Part shown: positions 58,689-64,000 of the stretch, in pieces
How positions within the stretch are numbered: the stretch's first letter is position 1
Layout: the number at the start of each line of letters is the position of its first letter
Assembly: GCA_950295325.1 (NCBI GenBank)
Contig: OX485803.1
Span: 30,938,001-31,002,000 of the forward strand
Reading direction: 5' to 3'
DNA length: 64,000 bases
From: Polytrichum commune
Lineage: Eukaryota; Streptophyta; Polytrichopsida; Polytrichales; Polytrichaceae
Notes under the pieces: model-generated
What the model was told of the DNA's origin: nothing
Database searches by the model: none
Seen by the model: the letters and a program-made list of their open reading frames with translations, nothing else
Program-made: the position numbers and the translations under genes

Positions 58689-59238
58689 CACGGGTAGATC
58701 ACTTAGTGCATTTTAAAAACGACATGTGGCATAATATAGAGGGGGTTAAAATCATTTGAAATAAAAATTATAAAGGAATTCCAAATAATGAAGGGGCCAT
58801 TAAATGTAGACAATCCCATTATAAGTAAGTTAGATGGACATAAAACGTGGGCCATTATTTTTTTGTAAAATTAATATAGGGGCTGAAGATAAGGATCCTA
58901 GAGGGTATGTTTAGTATGGTATGTAAATGGGTTTAGGACTCACAGGGATGGATGATAATTGAGATTTCCGTCTGTCCAAAAATGGATGAAAAAAGAACGC
59001 GCCGTCATTGGGGTCGTCTTCCCCACGCTTTTATTACTTAAAAGCAATATAGAGTACAAAAAATTGCAGTGACTTGGACAATATAAGTAATGGAAGAATG
59101 CAAACAAATGGGCCATTTTTGAAATTTAAGTAATTATAGGGAGGCTTTAGTTTAGCCCTTGAAGGTAAATAGCCCCAAAACAAAAAAAACCCCAGCCGCA
59201 CGTGGTGCACAAAAATGCCTTAGAGTGATCTACCCGTG
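58689..59238. mobile_element. hAT-like MITE (about 550 bp) with 8-bp target duplication
   Basis: The left end reads CACGGGTAGATCACT followed by a TAG.GCATTTT stretch. The right end, reverse complemented, starts with the same CACGGGTAGATCACT and continues into CTAAGGCATTTTTG. The element is flanked on both sides by CACCATGC (58681-58688 and 59239-59246), a perfect 8-bp duplication as made by hAT transposases. The interior has no transposase, so it is a non-autonomous copy. Superfamily rests on TSD length. Confidence 0.75.
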
Positions 59239-59883
59239 CACCATGCCCACCATGCCCACCCGCCTTTCCACATTTGTTTCCTCTTTCTTTTGTCGTATGT
59301 TTGTTTGGAGAATTGCTTTTGGCATGTAACCCTTTCTCTTTGAAAAGCTAGTTGGACATGTGTCCATCTTTTGTAGACTCCCATCACCATCACCACAAGC
59401 TCCGTTGATATGTGTTACAAGTGTTGGGATGATCTTCACGTGTCTTTGTTTAATAACTCTAGAGTGACATACATCAAGCCATGAAAGAACATTTGTCTCA
59501 CATCGATGAGCACATTGAATGAGATCATCTCACTATATAGCTCATAGTGTAAATTTGTGCAAAAGTAAATGTGAACTTGTGGTGATTTTCATTTTGTGTT
59601 TAAATTAATTTAGTTGTTCATCACTTGAGTTTGAGCTATTCGTTGAAGTGGTGAATGAGAATGGTGATGGAGTGGACTTTGTCATGGGCATCCAAGTCTA
59701 CTTATCTAACAATGCACTTGGAACTATTGACAAAACCATTTCTAAATGTTGATGTTGAGAGTGAACATGACTATACATCATAATGTCGACTTCTTAATTT
59801 TTGTTAAACTTCAAGTCATAGAGCCAACCTTAGAGGTCATCTACGTCGTGCAAATTGGATTTGACATCAATCGCGGATAGACG

Positions 59884-60222
59884 AGTTGGTGGAACAATGT
59901 AGATATCATGATTTCATTGTTTTCATCGACATTTTCTTTGTGAGTGCAAAAGATGGTTGTAGAGGCATCCAAAGAAAGCATCAATGTCTTCATCATCCAA
60001 GAATCTACCAACTGGACGAGGTTAACGAAGATCAATTGTATCCTACAATATCCTCAAATGCATCAAACAGGAGGCCTCCATGCAATTCAAGGTAGGATCT
60101 GTTCACAGGGTTGTGAGTGGTACTCTCAAAGAGAGGCTTACTTACAAAGAGGATTCAAGAGGAGCTTAGCGAGGGTCTTCAGTGTTGGAAGCTGGAGCAA
60201 TCGTTATGTACAACATACCTAA
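59884..60222 (+). other. Possible upstream piece of the same decayed coding sequence
   Basis: An open frame of about 90 codons (59944-60222) with MVVEASKESINVFIIQ lies just left of the decayed coding sequence. No motif is recognised. It could be an exon, or retroelement capsid debris. Confidence 0.2.
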
Positions 60223-60254
60223 TGGCATCCAAGTGAAGGTTGAAGATGTTGTGT

Positions 60255-60765
60255 AGGCCATAAGGCTCAAGTCATTCAACTACCGTATTCTGAACCTATA
60301 TGGTTTGAGAAATGTGCATGTGCATGAGGCCCATTTTGAGTTTTTGAGCTTCTTGTGGAAGTGGGGGATGATTTGTTTGACTATGAGGAAGATGTGGGGA
60401 AGAATAGCTTTAATGTGCTTTGATTATTTTGGCACATGTATGGGCCACAGAAGGCCGTCACCATGTTGGCCAAGTTCATTGATGAAACTAAGGACAAGTA
60501 TCAAGCCTTGATGTATTGGGTTGGATGTGGACATTGGAGCTCAGTATCAAAGGCGGTGTAAGGGAGCTAAGAGAGAAGAAGGAAGGAAGTTTGTGCATGT
60601 GTTAGGATCTTGGACCATTCCTCCTCTTATCATCGATGAGGATGCCTTTCTAAGGCATATCAATGAATTGAGTATTTCCGCAAATCAACCACTACCTGAA
60701 GGGTTAGGAGAGCGCCTGAGAGAACTACAAGCAAAAAATATATATAGATTTTGTTGTGTCTTTTC
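60255..60765 (+). pseudogene. Decayed unrecognised coding sequence
   Basis: Protein-like segments continue across frame changes: NVHVHEAHFEFLSF, then LLVEVGDDLFDYEEDVGKNS, an internal stop, MYGPQKAVTMLAKFIDETKD (KYQAL), then IIDEDAFLRHINELS and PLPEGLGERLRELQAKN. The composition is that of a soluble helical protein. I could not place the family. Stops and shifts show it is not intact. Confidence 0.35.
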
Positions 60766-60855
60766 TGCGCTGCAGCAAAAAAAATGTAGAATCAATCGAG
60801 CACATTTTGCACTGAAAATTAGCCACCTATGACATTTTCCTCTTTACATCTTGAG

Positions 60856-61649
60856 AAATAAATATTTGTGAAGTTATGCACATGCTTTTTTTTTGTTGTC
60901 AATCATTCAAACGCTCTTCATCTACGTTTGGTTCATAATAACAATCTTTTCCACATATGTTTGTATTCTTTTTGCATTTATTTATTTGTGATGCAGACAA
61001 CTATGGATGCTAGTAACAACATCAACTACACATCACTTTTGACAAAGTTAAAGGTTGAATTACCAGAGAGAGCACTCAAAAACCAAAAATTGAAAAAACA
61101 TTCTACCCTAGTGAGGCTCAGAAACAATTGTTGAACGTTTGCAACTTCATCAACTTTTTAAATCCGCCAGGATTTGCTTCTTTGGTGGAAGTCAATGAGT
61201 TTGTAACAAAGTTTGTGAACAAGCGCACCGAATTTAAAAAAATCATAAAAGCTTGCCTTACCCAGGTGTGTGCCATATTCTTTCCTCTTTTTGAATTCAT
61301 GTTTGTGAAAGTAAATTTAATTGGAATTTGATTACTACAACTTAAAAAGTCGATGAAGCCGCAAATGTTCAACAATTGTTTCTATGCCTCGCTAGGGTAG
61401 AATGTTTTTTTGATCTTTGGTTTCTTGAGTGCTCTCTCTAGTAATTCAACCGTCAACTTTGTCAAAAGCGATGTGTATTTGATGCTACTAGTGTCCATAG
61501 TTGTCTACATCACAAATAAACAAATGCAAAGAGAATATGAACGTATGCAAAAATTATTATTATTATTATGAACCAAAAAACATAGATGAAGAGCGCTTGA
61601 ACGATTGACAAAAAATAAATGCATGTGTATAGCTTCACAAATATTTATT
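60856..61649. repeat. Inverted repeat built from a coding-like fragment (305-bp arms)
   Basis: The left arm 60856-61160 and right arm 61342-61649 are reverse complements at high identity. The left arm and spacer (181 bp) read, with one frameshift, as a continuous exon-like sequence: an acceptor-like TGATGCAG at 60991-60998, then TTMDASNNINYTSLLTKLKV, and later YPSEAQKQLLN, NPPGFASLVEVNEFVTKF and NKRTEFKKIIKACLTQ. The family is unrecognised. A transcript across it would fold into a 300-bp stem. Confidence 0.7.
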
Positions 61650-62224
61650 ACGATCAAACCTTGAACGTGTTCTATGATGTGGTTGTGATCTATAAAGTTG
61701 TGCATTTGACTCTTTAATGTCGAGCGTTTTTGTAACACAACTTTAATTCTTCTAAGTTATTCTTAAATATATTTGGCATGAACCACCCAACCACGAGGTC
61801 TTTGGACTCCACTAAGGATTGAATATCTGTTTATCAAATTATAAGATAAGTCTTAAGATAAGATAGGAAAAACCTTCCTATTATTGCCCAAGAGTCATTT
61901 ATATACCTCCCCACCATGCTCAATTATCTTAAGTTTATCCAAAGTAAAAGCATGCTTTTACGTTAATGCAAAAGTGCAAATTTATTAACGCAAAAATAAT
62001 GAACTTTGTGCTTTTACTTTAAACTCATTCTAGACCACCATTATCTTAGTTATAGTCAACATATACCAATAATGGCCAATGTTACACTCCTCCCCATTTA
62101 ATCTTGAGCGTCTTTGCTCAAATGGTACACTATCTTAAACTCCCAAGCCATTGGCTTGCTTTCAATTATGATTGCTTATTTTATTGATCTTATTGGACAC
62201 ACTAAGACTCTCAACACCTTTATT

Positions 62225-63450
62225 TTATATTAGCCTTTCATGTGAACGTGCCACGGTGTCCCAATATTCTTTGAAAACTTCTAAACTCAAATTCTTGTCT
62301 AGCTCCCAAGAATTATGTTCAAGCCACTTAATGAGGTAGACTTTCTGAGGCCTCGTACGACTACTTCTTACCTCATGTGTAAGTGTGAATTTAACATCAA
62401 ACGACAATTCATCATCTTCTAAGATTGATGATGGCAAAGGTTGTACTTCGATAGAAGTCTTATTTGGCTTTAGAAGTGAGATATGAAATACATCATGTAT
62501 TTTCAATGTCTTGGGCAATTCTAATATGTAAGTCACATTTTTTTAATACCTTAAAAGGACCAATCCATCTAGGTAGCAACTTCCTTGCTCCTAGCATCTT
62601 AAACTTGATGTTAGATGTACTCAACAACACTTGAGTTCCAATATCAAAAGAGATTTCATGTTTTTTTGTATCAACATGGGACTTCTATCTATTTTGTGTT
62701 GCTAACAAATACTTCTTAGCCTCTTGCATAATACTAGATATCAATTGCACTAAGTCCTTTGCAATAGGGACATGACACCTGTTGATCCCAATATTCAAAG
62801 GTGTCAAGGGATGTTGACCATGATTCAACATAAAATGAGTGGTTTGAATCTATTAATTATTGTCAAGCATTATTGTATGCAAACTCAAGCAAGGATAAAT
62901 AAAGATTCTAATCATCTTGAGTTGGATAAACATAATGCCTTAGCATATCTTCTAGGATCTTATTAACTCTCTCCGTCTGTCCATCTATTTGAGGATGAAA
63001 AGGTGTAGACATAACTTGTTTTGTGTCCAAAATATTACACAGTGCAACCCAAAATCGACTAGTAAATCGAGTATCTCGATCACCAACTAGCTTTTTAGGA
63101 GGATCATGATGCTTATACACAAAGTCTATGAATAATCTTGATGTTTTCTCTGTAGTAATTGTGGTCACTGTGGCTATAAAATGAGTCATTTTGCTCAATT
63201 TATCCACACACATTAATATTGCATCATGCCCTTGTTTTGTGGGAGTTAGTCCAGTGATAAAATCAAGGCTAACACATTCTCACTTCCTTTCAAGATTTTC
63301 TAAGGGTTGCAATAATCTTGCCATCCTTGTAATAGAATTTACTACGTTAACATACATTATATGTAATCATATAAGTTTTGACATCATCCCTCAACTTTGC
63401 CCACTAAAAATTGGTCTTAATTTGCTTCAAGATCTTCATAATACCCATAT
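62225..63450 (-). mobile_element. Degenerate Ty3/gypsy polyprotein 3' end: integrase core and chromodomain-like tail
   Basis: Minus strand, in gene order: an integrase core piece (63213-62908) with VDKLSKMTHFI, DRDTRFTS.FW and FHPQ.DGQTERVN; a connector with LLPRWIGPFKVL (about 62560-62700); then YILELPKTLKIHDVFHISLL and a region with the EVRSSRTR...YLIKWLEHNSWE pattern of a chromodomain-like C-terminus (62536-62225). These are standard parts of plant Ty3/gypsy chromovirus-type integrases. Several frameshifts and stops separate the pieces, so it is dead. No RT, RNase H or LTR was recognised; the 5' side is replaced by other sequence before 63600. Confidence 0.85.
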
Positions 63451-63780
63451 GTCTACTATAAAAAAACATCATGACATTCAAACAATATATCTTTATGAAA
63501 AGAATCTATAGCATGTACCACAACTGCATCTTGGCACCACCAAATGGCATCTTTGAAGACTATTTTTGCTAAATTAACCAGTCCTTAATCCACATGTCTA
63601 CATCATACCATGCAATGATCTTATTAAGTAATTCATTGTCGAACCCATGGGGACTTTTTCTAGTGTTGGTCATCTCCATGGGAACACTCTGTCCAGTGTC
63701 GGCCGCCACTGGTTGGAAGCTCCGACTTGAAGTGCTTCTTGTCAGTAAGGCTAATATGACCCATTTTTCATCTAATAGAT

Positions 63781-64000
63781 CACGGGTAGGTCACTCTAAG
63801 GCATTTTTGTGCACCACGTGCGGCTGGGTTTTTTTTGTTTTGGGGCTATTTACCTTCAAGGGCTGAATTAAAGCCTCCCTATAATTACTTAAATTTCAAA
63901 AATGGCCCATTTGTTTGCACCCTTCCATTACTTATATTGTCCAAGTCACTGCAATTTTTTGTACTATATATTCCTTTTAAGTAATAAAAGCTAATCTACT
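63781..64000. mobile_element. Second copy of the hAT-like MITE, cut by the window end
   Basis: Begins with CACGGGTAGGTCACTCTAAG and matches the reverse complement of 59027-59238 almost base for base (for example GTGCACCACGTGCGGC and TTGGGGCTATTTACC). It therefore lies in the opposite orientation to the copy at 58689-59238. Only the first 220 bp are in the window. Confidence 0.8.

Noticed and set aside
59027-63990. A 5-kb transposon with ~210-bp terminal inverted repeats
   Set aside because: The repeats are parts of two separate hAT-like MITE copies in opposite orientation; the left one has its own 8-bp target duplication around 58689-59238.

Overview
The window is nuclear DNA of a land plant. 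The evidence is a plant-type KRP cyclin-dependent-kinase inhibitor, a CYP94-like P450, a gene for a plant BPA1-type RRM protein with six coding exons, plant telo-boxes next to a ribosome-biogenesis gene, and a background of DNA transposons, MITEs, tRNA-derived SINE-like repeats and a Ty3/gypsy relic. I cannot name the species. The unusual layout of the CDK inhibitor makes a seed-free lineage (lycophyte, fern or bryophyte) possible, but this is a weak inference. There is no bacterial, organellar, CRISPR or rRNA content.

Layout. Positions 1-32,200 hold no convincing intact gene. This AT-rich stretch is built from repeats: a large fold-back element (5159-6178), a TTA-flanked TIR transposon family (four near-full copies and two remnants), a family whose ends carry the palindrome ACTAAATATGATATTTAGT, small hairpin MITEs, tRNA-derived SINE-like copies, a LINE relic near 24.2 kb, and a G/C-skewed block with a minisatellite (13.7-14.8 kb).

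Positions 32,260-50,450 form the gene-bearing core. A KRP-type CDK inhibitor (coding 34578-35075, plus strand) has an upstream leader that is probably spliced. A broken copy of a CYP94-like P450 follows (36779-39240); its N-terminal half is inverted relative to its C-terminal half. The intact, intronless CYP94-like gene is at 43697-45373 (minus). A relic of an RCL1 coding sequence lies just downstream of that P450. The intact single-exon RCL1 gene (18S rRNA maturation) is at 49062-50183 (minus), with telo-box and TGGGCY motifs upstream.

Positions 53,263-57,330 carry a six-coding-exon gene (minus) for a protein like BINDING PARTNER OF ACD11 1. The first coding exon has only two codons and precedes a 1.6 kb intron. 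From 58.7 kb to the end the sequence is again accessory: a hAT-like MITE with a perfect 8-bp target duplication, decayed unrecognised coding sequence, an inverted repeat made from a gene fragment, the 3' end of a degenerate Ty3/gypsy polyprotein with a chromodomain-like tail, and a second copy of the hAT-like MITE running off the edge.

The intact genes belong to separate housekeeping or metabolic functions (cell-cycle control, fatty-acid or jasmonate-type oxidation, ribosome biogenesis, cell-death and lipid-transfer-protein partner). I see no pathway cluster. The main local story is duplication and decay: one tandem P450 duplicate and one RCL1 relic have been broken among transposon debris.
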